The position numbers and the translations under genes were made by a program. From Pseudomonas sp. QS1027 (lineage in GTDB: Bacteria; Pseudomonadota; Gammaproteobacteria; Pseudomonadales; Pseudomonadaceae), in contig NZ_PHSU01000005.1 in NCBI RefSeq assembly GCF_002814235.1, positions 1 to 64,000 of the forward strand: 64,000 bases of DNA, written 5' to 3'. Of this stretch, positions 17,681 through 26,777 are shown in pieces. The notes below the pieces were generated by a model. It made no database searches. It saw only the letters and a program-made list of their open reading frames with translations, and was not told the origin of the DNA. Each line of letters starts with the position of its first letter. Position 1 is the first letter of the stretch.

Positions 17681-18481
17681 ATGTATCTACTCGGGGAGCA
17701 ACCGGCCTACGCCGATGAACTGATCAATCGCCTGCAGGCGATTCCGGCACAGCTGCTCAAAGGTTTGCCCCCCTGCGCGGCCCCCCTGGAGTTTGAGCAA
17801 ATCGCTGACCTCGGCGCCGTGTTGCCCGCCGACCAGGTGTTTCTGATCGACAGCGGCCTGCTGCATGCCCGGGTCGATGAACGGGCCCTGTTCTATCTGC
17901 ACGAAGGCGACCTGGTCGGATTGCGCCAGGGCATCGACTGGCCGCGCTGTGTGTTGAGCAGCGACAACCCACTGCGCCTGATCCCCTACCAGCGCACTGA
18001 CCTCTTCGCCCATATCTACGCCGACGAAAACCGCGCCGAAGCGTTGCTGCGTTACCTGATCGGTCAGACCGCCCTGCTCTCCGACGCCGTCACCCGCCTG
18101 AAACAGCCGGAATTTCGCAGCAGCAACGGTTTCCAGCAGGTGGCCAGCGGCGAAGTGATGATCCGCCAGGGCGACGACGCCGACCATGTCTTCATCATTA
18201 CCGACGGGCACGCCGAGGCTTTTGTCGACGGGCACAAGGTCGGCGACGTCCCCAAGGACGAGATTTTCGGCGCCATGGCCGTGTTCACCGGCGAGAAACG
18301 CAGCGCCAGCGTGATCGCCAGCCAGCCGTGCACGGTCATGCTGATCCCCAAGGAACAATTCCTCAGCCTGACCCAGAGCAACCCGCGCATCGCCCACAGC
18401 CTGATCGAAAGCATGGCCCGACGCATCGATCTGCTGAACAAGGAAGTCACGCGCCTGAGCGCTATCGGCACGCCCCGCTGA
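17681..18481 (+). CDS. cbpA: CbpA-like cyclic-nucleotide-binding-fold protein
   Basis: This 266-residue protein has a C-terminal cNMP-binding domain (about residues 150-255) preceded by an N-terminal domain resembling a second, degenerate one. The phosphate-binding cassette reads FGAMAVFTGEKRSASV with R207 present, but alanine (A198) replaces the glutamate that normally contacts the ribose, so ligand binding may be weak or altered. There is no DNA-binding domain. The PAO1 gene next to prrF encodes cAMP-binding protein A, and synteny supports the same identity here. The start has a weak site (TTTGGC) and may depend on coupling to the gene upstream. Confidence 0.82.
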   Translation: MYLLGEQPAYADELINRLQAIPAQLLKGLPPCAAPLEFEQIADLGAVLPADQVFLIDSGLLHARVDERALFYLHEGDLVGLRQGIDWPRCVLSSDNPLRLIPYQRTDLFAHIYADENRAEALLRYLIGQTALLSDAVTRLKQPEFRSSNGFQQVASGEVMIRQGDDADHVFIITDGHAEAFVDGHKVGDVPKDEIFGAMAVFTGEKRSASVIASQPCTVMLIPKEQFLSLTQSNPRIAHSLIESMARRIDLLNKEVTRLSAIGTPR

Positions 18482-18557
18482 ACCGCCGCGACCTCGATCA
18501 CTCACCCGTTGCAGCACCCCGGACGAACGGTCGATAAAAAGACATTGACTTAGAAAT

Positions 18558-18576
18558 GAGAATCGTTATGATTATC
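18558..18576. promoter_or_regulatory. Fur box and sigma-70 promoter of prrF
   Basis: GAGAATCGTTATGATTATC (18558-18576) matches the 19-bp Fur consensus at most positions. It overlaps a promoter with TTGACT (18545-18550), 16 bases and TATGAT (18567-18572), which places the transcript start at about 18579. Fur with Fe2+ should repress it when iron is plentiful. Confidence 0.82.
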
Positions 18577-18578
18577 AC

Positions 18579-18692
18579 AACTGATCGCGAGATCGGTTGG
18601 ATTTTCTGGAAGGCCCTGGTTCGGACTCTCAGATTATCTCCTCATCAGGCTAATCACGGTTATTGACCCGGCTTTTTGCCGGGTCTTTTTTT
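18579..18692 (+). ncRNA. prrF: PrrF iron-responsive small RNA
   Basis: A Fur-controlled promoter is followed by a transcript of about 114 bases starting AACTGATCGCGAG, with a CTCATCAGGCTAATCACGG core and a terminator GACCCGGC/GCCGGGTC plus seven T residues. The size, the 5' end, the core and the position after cbpA all match PrrF, which base-pairs with mRNAs of iron-containing proteins via Hfq to spare iron. In P. aeruginosa two copies sit in tandem here; only one is present in this window, as in other pseudomonads where the two copies are apart. Confidence 0.88.
18665..18692 (+). terminator. Intrinsic terminator of prrF
   Basis: An 8-bp stem GACCCGGC/GCCGGGTC with a five-T loop is followed by seven T residues. 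Confidence 0.9.
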
Positions 18693-18741
18693 GCCTGTCC
18701 GAAAGTCAGCCGAGAAGCCCCTTGGCGGTACAACGCAAGCG

Positions 18742-19512
18742 TCAGGCCTCACCCACCGGGCACTCCAGTCGTGCCAGCAGCTCATCGAGCAAACCCGAAG
18801 CCCCGAGCCGTACATGGTCGGCGTTGACCCAGGCGGCCCCGAAACGCGCGCGCGCCAGTTCGATATAGATGCGCGCGTCATCAAAGGTGCGTATTCCGCC
18901 GGAGGCCTTCAGCCCCACCAGCCCGCCCCGCTCGGCGATGGCTTCAAGCATGATGCGCACCGCCTGTTCGGTCGCATTGACCAGGACTTTGCCGGTACTG
19001 GTCTTGAGAAAGTCGGCGCCGGCGGCAATCGCGTCCTGGCTGGCCTGGCGGATCATCTGCGGGTCGCGCAGCTCGCCGGTCTCCAGGATCACCTTGAGTT
19101 TGGCCCGCCCCTGGCAGGCGTCACGACAGGCGGCGACCATGCTCAGGCCGGTCTGGGCATCGCCCATCAGCAATGAGCGGTAGGGATAGACCAGATCCAC
19201 CTCATTGGCGCCCGCGGCGAGCGCCTCCAGGGTTTCAGTGACCGCCGCCGCGACATTCGGTCCGCCATGGGGGAAGTTGACCACCGTGGCGACCCGGATC
19301 GCCTGCCCGCCCTGAGCATCGAGAGCCCGTCGCGCCAGGGCGATAAAACGCGGAAATACGCACACCGCCGCCACCGGCCCAAAAGGTGTCTGCGCTCGCT
19401 GGCACAGCGAAAGGATGCGCTCGTCATCGTCATCGCCACTCAGCGAGGTCAAGTCGAGCAGGCCAATGGCCTGCTGCACCAGTTGTTGATCGGCCTCATT
19501 TATCTGCTTCAT
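18742..19512 (-). CDS. deoC: Deoxyribose-phosphate aldolase
   Basis: This 256-residue class I aldolase cleaves 2-deoxyribose 5-phosphate to glyceraldehyde 3-phosphate and acetaldehyde. The Schiff-base lysine is in FLKTSTGKV, and the second conserved lysine lies in VGLKASGGIRT. I chose the ATG at 19512 (MKQINEADQQ) because GGGAG lies seven bases upstream; the longer frame adds nine residues. It is a lone gene between prrF and the heme-transport genes, without other deo genes, so its link to nucleoside catabolism in this locus is unclear. Confidence 0.94.
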   Translation of the reverse strand: MKQINEADQQLVQQAIGLLDLTSLSGDDDDERILSLCQRAQTPFGPVAAVCVFPRFIALARRALDAQGGQAIRVATVVNFPHGGPNVAAAVTETLEALAAGANEVDLVYPYRSLLMGDAQTGLSMVAACRDACQGRAKLKVILETGELRDPQMIRQASQDAIAAGADFLKTSTGKVLVNATEQAVRIMLEAIAERGGLVGLKASGGIRTFDDARIYIELARARFGAAWVNADHVRLGASGLLDELLARLECPVGEA

Positions 19513-19732
19513 CTTCACTCCCAATCCGGATCGTTGCATAAACCTGACAAGCGTCCGAGGCGCCTCCTCGGCGGTCCTGGCTGCCGGATGACGCGAAATA
19601 CGCCAGGGGAAGCAGAATAAAGGACTCGTCGGCGCCAGGGCATGTGTCAGCCAAAGACAAGGACTCGGCTCACATCAGAACAGGAAATATCTCACCCATT
19701 ACAGGGGACGGATAACGCCTGGGAGAACCCCA

Positions 19733-20500
19733 TCAACGGGCGATGATCAGCGGATGACCACGCTCGGGATGGGCCTGCACCAGCACCTCCAGGCCGAACA
19801 CCGCCTTGAGCGGCTCGGGGCGCAGTACCACGTCCGGGCTATCCAGGGCATGGGGCCGGCCCTGCTCGAGCAGCAGGATACGGTCACAGTAACGGGCCGC
19901 CAGGTTCAGGTCATGGAGGATGATCAACACCGCCGCGCCACGGTCGGCGAAGGTCCGGATGGCTTGCAGGGTGGTGTGCTGGTGCAGCGGATCGAGCATC
20001 GAGGTCGGCTCGTCGAGCAGCAGGGTCTGGCCGCTCTCCCCCGGCCATAACTGCGCCAGCACCCGCGCCAGGTGCACCCGTTGTCGTTCGCCACCGGACA
20101 AGGCCAGGTAGCTGCGCCCGGCCAGATGAAAGGCGTCGGCCGCCTGCAGGGCCGCCGTGACGATTTCGTCGTCGCGGACCTGGCCGGTCTGGTGCGGCAA
20201 GCGCCCCATGCCCACCACTTCTTCGACCCGGAAGGCGAAGTCCAGCGTCGAAGTCTGCGGCAGCACCGCCAGGCGTTGCGCGCGCTCGGCTCCGCGCCAG
20301 TCGGCCAACGGCCGCTGATCAAGCCAGACCTGCCCGGCGGCTGGCTGCAGCTCACCACTCAAGGCACCGAGCAGGGTGCTTTTCCCCGCGCCGTTGGGGC
20401 CCAGGACACCGAGTATCTGACCCGGTTCGAGGCCCAGGTCGATGCCATCCAGTACCGTTTTCTGCCCGCGACGGATCTGCAGACTCTGCGCACGCAGCAT
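19733..20500 (-). CDS. phuV: Heme ABC transporter ATP-binding protein
   Basis: This 255-residue ABC ATPase has Walker [10 protein letters not shown], signature [14 protein letters not shown], and Walker [12 protein letters not shown] followed by a switch histidine in [11 protein letters not shown]. It should power heme import through the PhuU permease. The start at 20500 overlaps the phuU stop as ATGA; the much longer open frame is read-through from a frame antiparallel or alternative to phuU and is not real. It is the last gene of phuTUV. Confidence 0.93.
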   Translation of the reverse strand: MLRAQSLQIRRGQKTVLDGIDLGLEPGQILGVLGPNGAGKSTLLGALSGELQPAAGQVWLDQRPLADWRGAERAQRLAVLPQTSTLDFAFRVEEVVGMGRLPHQTGQVRDDEIVTAALQAADAFHLAGRSYLALSGGERQRVHLARVLAQLWPGESGQTLLLDEPTSMLDPLHQHTTLQAIRTFADRGAAVLIILHDLNLAARYCDRILLLEQGRPHALDSPDVVLRPEPLKAVFGLEVLVQAHPERGHPLIIAR

Positions 20501-21537
20501 CAGGTACGTCCTCGCAACAGCAGGTAGAGAAAGAACGGCGCACCGAGAAAGGCCGTGACGATACCGATCGGCAGTTCCGCCGGCGCCAGCGCCAGGCGCG
20601 CGACCAGGTCGGCGAACAGCAACAGGCTGGCGCCGGCCAGGATCGATGCCGGCAGCAGCACGCGATGATCCGGCCCGGCCAGCAGGCGGACCAGATGCGG
20701 CACCACCAGGCCGACAAAACCGATCATCCCGGCTGCCGCCACGGCAGCCCCCACGCCCAGCGCCGTGCAGAGCACCAGTTCGCGCTTGAGGCCTTCGACG
20801 TCGATGCCCAGGTGACTGGCCTCCGACTCGCCCAGCAACAAGGCATTCAGCGCCTTGGCCCGGCGCGGCAGCCAGAGGGCCACCGCCACGGCGACCAGCA
20901 GCAGCGGCCACAACCGTGCGTAGCTGGCGCCGTTGAGGCTGCCCAGGTTCCAGAAGGTCAGGGTGCGCAGGGTCGCGTCGTCGGCCAGGTAGGTGAACAG
21001 GCCCACCGCCGAGCTGGCCAGTGCGGTCAGCGCGATCCCCGCCAGCAGCATGATTGCCACATGGGTCTGGCCATTGCGCCGCCCCAGACGATAGACCAGC
21101 GCCGTCACCCCGAGGCCGCCGAGAAAGGCGCAAACCGACAGCAGGTACGGACTCCAGGCATCCGGCAGGCCACCGAACGCGGCACCTCCGACAATCGCGA
21201 TGGCCGCGCCCAATGCGGCACCACTGGAGACACCCACCAGCCCGGGGTCGGCCAGCGGGTTGCGAAACAGCCCCTGCATGGCCACGCCGGACAGCGCCAG
21301 TACACCGCCGACCGCCAGGCCGAGCAAGGTCCGCGGCAGGCGGATCTGCCCCAGGATCAGTTCGGCCTGCTCCAGGCCCTCCGCCGGCAGCGGCACTCCC
21401 GCCAGGCGCAACGCCGCGCGCAGGGTGTCGAGCAACGGCAGGCTGACCGGGCCCAGCGCCAGCGACAACCAGGTCGCCAGCAGGCACAACAGGCCCAGGC
21501 CGATAAACAGCGTACGCGGCTTGACCAGGGTGGTCAT
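20500..21537 (-). CDS. phuU: Heme ABC transporter permease (FecCD family)
   Basis: This 345-residue permease has about ten membrane helices in the FecCD/BtuC pattern, with the typical blocks [40 protein letters not shown] and a C-terminal [14 protein letters not shown]. It forms the inner-membrane channel for heme. Its start overlaps the end of phuT by four bases and its stop overlaps phuV, so the three are tightly coupled. Confidence 0.94.
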   Translation of the reverse strand: MTTLVKPRTLFIGLGLLCLLATWLSLALGPVSLPLLDTLRAALRLAGVPLPAEGLEQAELILGQIRLPRTLLGLAVGGVLALSGVAMQGLFRNPLADPGLVGVSSGAALGAAIAIVGGAAFGGLPDAWSPYLLSVCAFLGGLGVTALVYRLGRRNGQTHVAIMLLAGIALTALASSAVGLFTYLADDATLRTLTFWNLGSLNGASYARLWPLLLVAVAVALWLPRRAKALNALLLGESEASHLGIDVEGLKRELVLCTALGVGAAVAAAGMIGFVGLVVPHLVRLLAGPDHRVLLPASILAGASLLLFADLVARLALAPAELPIGIVTAFLGAPFFLYLLLRGRT

Positions 21538-22409
21538 GGTGTCACGGCTGCCGCCGGATAGAACTCACTCGCCAACTGTTTCAGCGCCTGCGGCAGACGC
21601 GGTCCCAGCCCACCCACCAGCAAGGTCGGGTCGAGTTCGAAGATCTGCCCGGCCTTCGCCGCCCGGGTCGAGGCGAGAATCGGGTTTTCCTTCATCAAGG
21701 CCTGGCGCGCGGCGTCGCCGGTCAGGCTGCGATCGGCGAACACCAGTACTTCGGGGTTCAAGCCGGCCAGCGCCTCGACGGAAAAAGGCTTGTAGCCGCT
21801 ATGGGTCGCCAGGTTGTGGCCACCGGCCAGGGTCAGCAGCCAATCGGCAGCGGTGTCCTTGCCGGCGATCAACGGCTTGCCACCGGCATGCCCCAGCAAC
21901 AGCAGGACGCCCGGGCTCGATTGCTTGGCCCGGGCCTGTCGGACCAGGCCCTGCTGTTCTTCGAGTTGCTGTTGATAAGTCTGGAACAGCGTCGCGGCCT
22001 GCTCTTCCCGACCGAGCAATTTGCCCAGGTGTTGCAGGTTGCCTTGCAGCGCCGACAAGTCCGCTTGGGCCGAGAACATCTCCACCGGCACTCCGGCCTT
22101 GCGAATCTGCTCCAGTACCTGCGGCGGGCCCATCTCCTCGGTACCCACCAGAATCTGCGGACGCAGGCTCAGGATGCCCTCGGCGGACAATTGCCGCTGG
22201 TAGCCGATACTCGGCAAGGCTTTCAGGGATTCAGGATGCTGGCTGGTGGTATCGACACCGACCAATTTAGACTCCGCCCCCAGGACACTGACCCATTCAG
22301 ACAACGCCCCGCCGGCGCTGACCCAGCGTTGCGGCAGTTCGGTCGCCAGGGCGGCATGACTGAGCGCTAGCCCGGCGACAAGGGCAAACAAGCGGGGATG
22401 CAGGCGCAT
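21534..22409 (-). CDS. phuT: Periplasmic heme-binding protein
   Basis: This 291-residue protein has a signal peptide ([22 protein letters not shown]) followed by a two-lobe class III solute-binding fold typical of HmuT/PhuT ([17 protein letters not shown] near the N-terminus). It delivers heme to PhuUV. I chose the ATG at 22409; the longer frame starts inside the Fur box. The first gene of the operon should be Fur repressed. The genes for the cytoplasmic carrier PhuS and the receptor PhuR, expected upstream, are absent here. Confidence 0.92.
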   Translation of the reverse strand: MRLHPRLFALVAGLALSHAALATELPQRWVSAGGALSEWVSVLGAESKLVGVDTTSQHPESLKALPSIGYQRQLSAEGILSLRPQILVGTEEMGPPQVLEQIRKAGVPVEMFSAQADLSALQGNLQHLGKLLGREEQAATLFQTYQQQLEEQQGLVRQARAKQSSPGVLLLLGHAGGKPLIAGKDTAADWLLTLAGGHNLATHSGYKPFSVEALAGLNPEVLVFADRSLTGDAARQALMKENPILASTRAAKAGQIFELDPTLLVGGLGPRLPQALKQLASEFYPAAAVTP

Positions 22410-22440
22410 AGACGATAATCCTGAAGGGAAGGCGTTCACT

Positions 22441-22459
22441 ATTATCATTTGATAATTAT
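22441..22459. promoter_or_regulatory. Fur box upstream of phuT
   Basis: ATTATCA (22441-22447) and TGATAAT (22450-22456) form a perfect inverted repeat with a two-base spacer in an AT-rich island 32 bases before the phuT start. This is the core of the Fur consensus. The Rieske gene starts on the other strand 81 bases away and could share control. Confidence 0.8.
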
Positions 22460-22539
22460 TTGCATTTACCCGTCAACCCGAAACACATCCTGTTGCGTAA
22501 TCGCCGACAAAACGGCGCGAGGTTCCCTAAAGGATCAAC

Positions 22540-22857
22540 ATGAAATTTCTCTGCGACTCGAACACCCTGGCCGACAACAGCAGTCGTGGTTTTGAAGTGG
22601 ACGGCCGGCCGCTGTTGGCCGTGCGTCGTGAGGGCCGGGTCTACGTCTACCAGAATCGCTGCCCGCACCGCGGCATCCCCCTGGAGTGGCAGCCCGACCA
22701 GTTTCTCGACCCCAGCGCCAGCCTGATCCAGTGCGCGACCCATGGCGCGCTGTTCCTGGTCGAAAGTGGCGAGTGCGTGGCCGGACCTTGCGCCGGGCAG
22801 TCACTGCTGGCGATCCCCTGCACGGAAGACGCACAGGGCATCTGGCTGACGCCGTGA
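22540..22857 (+). CDS. Small Rieske [2Fe-2S] protein
   Basis: This 105-residue protein is a single Rieske domain with the ligand sets CPHRG (Cys/His) and CATHG (Cys/His) that bind a 2Fe-2S cluster. It has no signal peptide or membrane segment, so it is probably a soluble cytoplasmic ferredoxin-like carrier. The electron partner is unknown. AAGGATC precedes the ATG. It diverges from phuT across the Fur box and converges on sfsA, whose stop is four bases away. Confidence 0.9.
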   Translation: MKFLCDSNTLADNSSRGFEVDGRPLLAVRREGRVYVYQNRCPHRGIPLEWQPDQFLDPSASLIQCATHGALFLVESGECVAGPCAGQSLLAIPCTEDAQGIWLTP

Positions 22858-22861
22858 GCCG

Positions 22862-23569
22862 CTAGAGCAGCACCGGCAAACGACGATCGACGCGGACTTC
22901 CTCCGGCGTCAGGCTCACCCCATAGGCCAGCACCTCGACCCCGGCGGCGACCGCTTCGCGCAGGGCCGCGGCATAACCCGGATCGATCTCCTCGGCCGGC
23001 CGCACCGCCTCGATACCGGTCAGGTTCACGCAGTACAGCTGCACCGCCCGCACACCTTCGCGCGCCAGGGTGGCCAGCTCGCGCAGATGCTTGGCCCCGC
23101 GCTGGGTCACCGCATCCGGAAACGCCGCCACCGCCGTGCCGTCGAACCCGAGGGTGACGCTTTTGACTTCGACAAACGCTGGTCCCGTCGGATAGTCGAG
23201 GCGAAAATCGATCCGGCTGTTCTCCTGACCGTAGGCCACTTCACGCTTCAGGCCGGTAAAGCCGTTCAGTTCGCTGATGACCCCGGCGCGCAAAGCCTCT
23301 TCGATCAAGGGGTTGGCCCGCGCGGTATTCACGCAGGCCAGCCGGCCCTGGGGGGTTTCACCGATTTCCCAGGTGCCGGGCAGCTTGCGCTTGGGGTCGT
23401 TGGAGCGACTGAACCAGACCTGCCCGCCCGGGACCATGCAGTTGAGCATCGAGCCGGTATTGGGGCAGTGAATGGTCAGCAACTCGCCGGAGGCGGTTTC
23501 GATATCCGCCAGGAAACGTTTGTAGCGCTGGATCAGACGACCTTCTTCGAGGGCAGGAGAAAAACGCAT
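22862..23569 (-). CDS. sfsA: SfsA family protein
   Basis: This 235-residue protein matches SfsA across its length ([25 protein letters not shown], a nuclease-like VEVKSVTL). E. coli SfsA was linked to maltose-gene stimulation and binds DNA, while its fold resembles restriction-type nucleases; the true role is unclear. I chose the ATG at 23569 because it overlaps the upstream stop as ATGA and gives the usual length; a TTG four codons earlier is possible. Confidence 0.92.
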   Translation of the reverse strand: MRFSPALEEGRLIQRYKRFLADIETASGELLTIHCPNTGSMLNCMVPGGQVWFSRSNDPKRKLPGTWEIGETPQGRLACVNTARANPLIEEALRAGVISELNGFTGLKREVAYGQENSRIDFRLDYPTGPAFVEVKSVTLGFDGTAVAAFPDAVTQRGAKHLRELATLAREGVRAVQLYCVNLTGIEAVRPAEEIDPGYAAALREAVAAGVEVLAYGVSLTPEEVRVDRRLPVLL

Positions 23570-24741
23570 CAGCCTTGCCAACTCCGCAGGCCCCGGGCAA
23601 TCCGCTCCACCGCCTGCTCAAGGCGCGGCAGGCTCTGGGTGTAGGCAAACCGCACATGGTGGCTGGCCAGGTGACGACCGAAGTCCAGTCCGGGGGTAAA
23701 GGCCACGTGCTCGGTTTCGAGGAAATGTCGGCAGAATGCGAAGGCATCGCCGCCGAACGCGCTGATATCGGCGTACAAGTAGAAAGCGCCCTGGGGCTCC
23801 ACGGCGATGCCGAAACCCAGCTCGCGCAACGCCGGCAGGAGGAAGTCGCGACGGCGTCCGAACTCGGCCCGGCGCTCTTCGAGAATGCTCAGGGTTGCCG
23901 GCTCGAAACAGGCCAGCGCTGCATACTGGGCCATGCTCGGCGCGCTGATGTAGAGGTTCTGCGCGAGCTTTTCCAGGTCCCCCACCGCTTCCGGCGGCGC
24001 CACCAGCCAGCCCAGCCGCCAGCCGGTCATGCCGAAATACTTGGAAAAACTATTGAGCACGAAAGCGCTGTCATCGACTTCCAGCACGCTGGCCGCATCG
24101 CAGCCGTAGGTCAGGCCGTGATAGATCTCGTCCACCACCAGATGGCCATGACGCTCCTTGACCGCCGCCGACAGCGCCCCCAGTTCGTCCCGCGTCAGCA
24201 GGGTCCCGGTGGGGTTGGCCGGCGATGCCACCAGGGCGCCGACACTGTCCTGGTCCCAATGCCGTGCCACCAGATCGGCGGTGAGCTGATAACGCACCTC
24301 CGGCCCGACCGGCACCAGTTGCGCCGCGCCCTCGACCAGGCGCAGGAAATGCCGGTTGCACGGGTAGCCCGGATCGGCCAGCAGCCAGTGTTTGCCAGGG
24401 TCCACCAGCAGGCTGGTGGCCAACAGCAACGCGCCGGAACCGCCCGGGGTGATCAAAATACGCTGCGGATCGATATCCAGCTTGTAGCGCTGCTGATAGA
24501 AGCCGGCGATCGCCTCGCGCAACTGCGGCAACCCGCGCGCCGCCGTGTAATGGGTCTTGCCCGTCTCCAGCGCGGCCTGACCGGCGCGGATGATCGGCGC
24601 GGCGGTGGTGAAGTCCGGTTCACCGATCTCGAGGTGGATCACATCATGCCCGGCGGCCTGCAACTCATTGGCGCGCGCCAGCAGGGCCATCACATGAAAG
24701 GGTTCGATTGCGCGGCTGCGCGCGCTGTAGTGCTGAGTCAT
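23569..24741 (-). CDS. Pyridoxal-phosphate-dependent aminotransferase (class I/II)
   Basis: This 390-residue fold-type I aminotransferase has the PLP-lysine block [15 protein letters not shown], a conserved SPANPTGT and a [11 protein letters not shown]...GLDFG block with the carboxylate-binding arginine near HHVRFAY. Relatives act on aspartate, alanine or aromatic amino acids; the substrate cannot be fixed from sequence. The ATG at 24741 has AAGGAAGG upstream. It is translationally coupled to sfsA. Confidence 0.92.
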   Translation of the reverse strand: MTQHYSARSRAIEPFHVMALLARANELQAAGHDVIHLEIGEPDFTTAAPIIRAGQAALETGKTHYTAARGLPQLREAIAGFYQQRYKLDIDPQRILITPGGSGALLLATSLLVDPGKHWLLADPGYPCNRHFLRLVEGAAQLVPVGPEVRYQLTADLVARHWDQDSVGALVASPANPTGTLLTRDELGALSAAVKERHGHLVVDEIYHGLTYGCDAASVLEVDDSAFVLNSFSKYFGMTGWRLGWLVAPPEAVGDLEKLAQNLYISAPSMAQYAALACFEPATLSILEERRAEFGRRRDFLLPALRELGFGIAVEPQGAFYLYADISAFGGDAFAFCRHFLETEHVAFTPGLDFGRHLASHHVRFAYTQSLPRLEQAVERIARGLRSWQG

Positions 24742-25083
24742 GTGCCTTCCTTGATTTGACGGGGGAATGGGCGATAGACCGATTCTACCCAACCGCGATC
24801 ACCCTGGAGGGTTTAAAGCATCCTACGCTTCGCGCAAGATTGGCTAAAATAAACAATTAACCATTGCTTCACGAAGCTGACGTCTTCCATCCGGCATATA
24901 TTGGCCCGCTTCTTGTAGGAGCAGCCGGTCGACGTTCGACTCGACAAGTCCAGCCTCGACAACCGGGAGTAGCGCACCCCGATTCGATCTGGTAAGTTCG
25001 CCCGCTTGCAGCCGCAGGGCCGGCAGGTGTCGGTGATGTTGAAATCCTGCGCAATGGATTAGAAGAGTAGAGGCGGTCCATTC
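24742..25083. other. Divergent intergenic region before dksA
   Basis: This 342-base gap separates the aminotransferase gene from dksA and holds no convincing open frame. AT-rich patches at 24840-24860 and 24896-24902 (TATATT) could carry -10 elements for dksA, which would give it a long leader, but no convincing -35 is seen. Short GTCGA-containing repeats occur around 24930-24955. Confidence 0.4.
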
Positions 25084-25530
25084 ATGCCCACCCAAGCAAA
25101 GCAGCAAAGCACTGAGCCAAAGATCGGCGGCTTCGAACCCTATGTTGAAAGCAAGGGCGAGGAGTACATGGGCGAGCCCATGCGCAAACACTTCACCAAG
25201 ATCCTGCAGAAATGGAAGCAGGAATTGATGCATGAAGTCGACCGTACCGTTGATCATATGAAGGACGAAGCGGCGAACTTCCCTGACCCGGCTGACCGTG
25301 CCAGCCAGGAAGAAGAGTTCAGCCTCGAACTGCGTGCCCGCGACCGCGAGCGCAAGCTGATCAAGAAAATCGACAAGACCCTGCAGCTCATCGAAGACGA
25401 AGAGTATGGCTGGTGCGAGTCCTGTGGCGTCGAGATCGGCATCCGCCGACTGGAAGCCCGACCAACCGCCGACATGTGCGTCGACTGCAAGACCCTGGCG
25501 GAAATCAAGGAAAAACAGGTCGGCAAGTAA
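25084..25530 (+). CDS. dksA: RNA polymerase-binding transcription factor DksA
   Basis: This 148-residue protein has the coiled-coil domain with the tip motif DPADRA (about residues 69-74), which reaches the polymerase active site, and a C4 zinc finger CESC...CVDC. Together with ppGpp it represses rRNA promoters and activates amino-acid genes. All four cysteines are present, so it is the zinc-binding form and not the cysteine-poor paralog DksA2. GluQ follows, as in most gammaproteobacteria. Confidence 0.98.
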   Translation: MPTQAKQQSTEPKIGGFEPYVESKGEEYMGEPMRKHFTKILQKWKQELMHEVDRTVDHMKDEAANFPDPADRASQEEEFSLELRARDRERKLIKKIDKTLQLIEDEEYGWCESCGVEIGIRRLEARPTADMCVDCKTLAEIKEKQVGK

Positions 25531-25550
25531 TCCCTGTCGAAACCTGAGCA

Positions 25551-25581
25551 AACGGAGCGTGCGAACGCTCCGTTTTCATTT
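25551..25581 (+). terminator. Intrinsic terminator of dksA
   Basis: AACGGAGCGT and ACGCTCCGTT form a 10-bp stem around a short loop, followed by TTCATTT, 20 bases after the dksA stop. Confidence 0.8.
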
Positions 25582-25632
25582 GTGTCGCCGATGCGGCGTA
25601 TCGCCTACGGATTCTCCAGTAATATCCGAACC

Positions 25633-26523
25633 ATGACTGCCACTCCCGCCTATATCGGACGCTTCGCCCCCACGCCCAGCGGCCACCTGCATTTCGGTTC
25701 ACTGGTCGCCGCCCTGGCCTCGTACCTCGACGCCCGTTCGGTCGGCGGCCGCTGGCTGCTGCGCATGGAAGACCTCGACCCGCCGCGCGAAGCACCCGGT
25801 GCCCAGGCCTCGATCCTCGATACCCTGCAACGCTACGGCTTCGAATGGGACGGCGAACTGGTCCGCCAGAGCGAACGCCACGACGCCTATGCCCAGGTCC
25901 TCGAACGCCTGTTCAGTCAGGGCCTGGCCTACGCCTGCACCTGCTCGCGCAAGGAGCTGGAGCCCTACCACGGAATCTACCCGGGCTTGTGCCGCAACCT
26001 CGGCCACGGTATCGACAATGCCGCCATCCGCCTGCGCGTGCCGGAGCTGAGCTATCGCTTCGAAGACCGGGTACAAGGCCCCTTCCAGCAGCACCTGGGC
26101 CGTGAAGCCGGCGATTTCGTGATCCGCCGCCGCGACGGGCTCTACGCCTACCAACTGGCTGTGGTGCTGGACGATGCCTGGCAAGGCGTCACCGATATCG
26201 TCCGCGGCGCCGACCTGCTGGACTCGACACCACGCCAGCTCTACCTGCAGGAATTGCTCGGACTGCCGCAGCCGCGTTACCTGCACGTGCCGCTGATCAT
26301 CCAGCCCGACGGCAACAAGCTCGGAAAATCCTACCGCTCGCCACCACTGGCGGCCGACCAGGCGACCCCCTTGCTGATGCGCGCCCTGCGTACACTGGGC
26401 CAACACCCGCCCGCTGCACTGGAACAGGGCACGCCGCGGGAGGTGCTCGACTGGGGCATCGGCCATTGGGATGCCACACTGATTCCCAGGACCGCCACCC
26501 TGGCCGAAGCGCAATTGCACTGA
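25633..26523 (+). CDS. gluQ: Glutamyl-Q tRNA(Asp) synthetase
   Basis: This 296-residue protein is the catalytic half of a glutamyl-tRNA synthetase without the anticodon-binding domain. The HIGH-like motif is SGHLHFGS, the KMSKS-like motif is KLGKS, and a zinc site shows as CTCSRKEL...GLC. It attaches glutamate to queuosine in tRNA-Asp. I chose the ATG at 25633; it gives the conserved start AYIGRFAPTPSG. The pairing with dksA is conserved. Confidence 0.95.
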   Translation: MTATPAYIGRFAPTPSGHLHFGSLVAALASYLDARSVGGRWLLRMEDLDPPREAPGAQASILDTLQRYGFEWDGELVRQSERHDAYAQVLERLFSQGLAYACTCSRKELEPYHGIYPGLCRNLGHGIDNAAIRLRVPELSYRFEDRVQGPFQQHLGREAGDFVIRRRDGLYAYQLAVVLDDAWQGVTDIVRGADLLDSTPRQLYLQELLGLPQPRYLHVPLIIQPDGNKLGKSYRSPPLAADQATPLLMRALRTLGQHPPAALEQGTPREVLDWGIGHWDATLIPRTATLAEAQLH

Positions 26524-26600
26524 CGCCCCTTGCAGGTTGGCGCCCATCCGTTACCATCGCCGCACGTTTTCGGGCACGCACACAATAAAGAGAGGCCGGG

Positions 26601-26777
26601 ATGTACATCTATCGCTTGGTCCTGCTGCTGGTGGTCGGGATCTACCTGTTCTCGCCGGCCATCATGGACTGGTGGATCGACGCCACCGGCGCCTGGTATC
26701 GCCCTTATCTGCTCTGGCTGATCCTGATCGTCGTGACCTTCATCCTGCAGAGCCAAAAAGATGCCGATGAGCTTTAG
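26601..26777 (+). CDS. cbrX: CbrX, small membrane protein upstream of cbrA
   Basis: This 58-residue protein has two hydrophobic helices (about residues 4-21 and 35-50) separated by a WWIDATGAWYRP turn. Its end overlaps the start of cbrA by 11 bases in another frame, which suggests translational coupling. A gene of this size and position, called cbrX, is described upstream of cbrA in pseudomonads. GAGAGGCCGGG before the ATG is an acceptable ribosome binding site. Confidence 0.85.
   Translation: MYIYRLVLLLVVGIYLFSPAIMDWWIDATGAWYRPYLLWLILIVVTFILQSQKDADEL

Noticed and set aside
20501..21487. Upstream extension of phuV into phuU
   Set aside because: The residues are Gly/Ala/Arg-rich read-through of a frame alternative to phuU; the ATGA overlap at 20500 marks the true start.
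24930..24955. GTCGA-rich short repeats before dksA, considered as a REP element or operator
   Set aside because: Too short and irregular; no matching unit elsewhere in the window.
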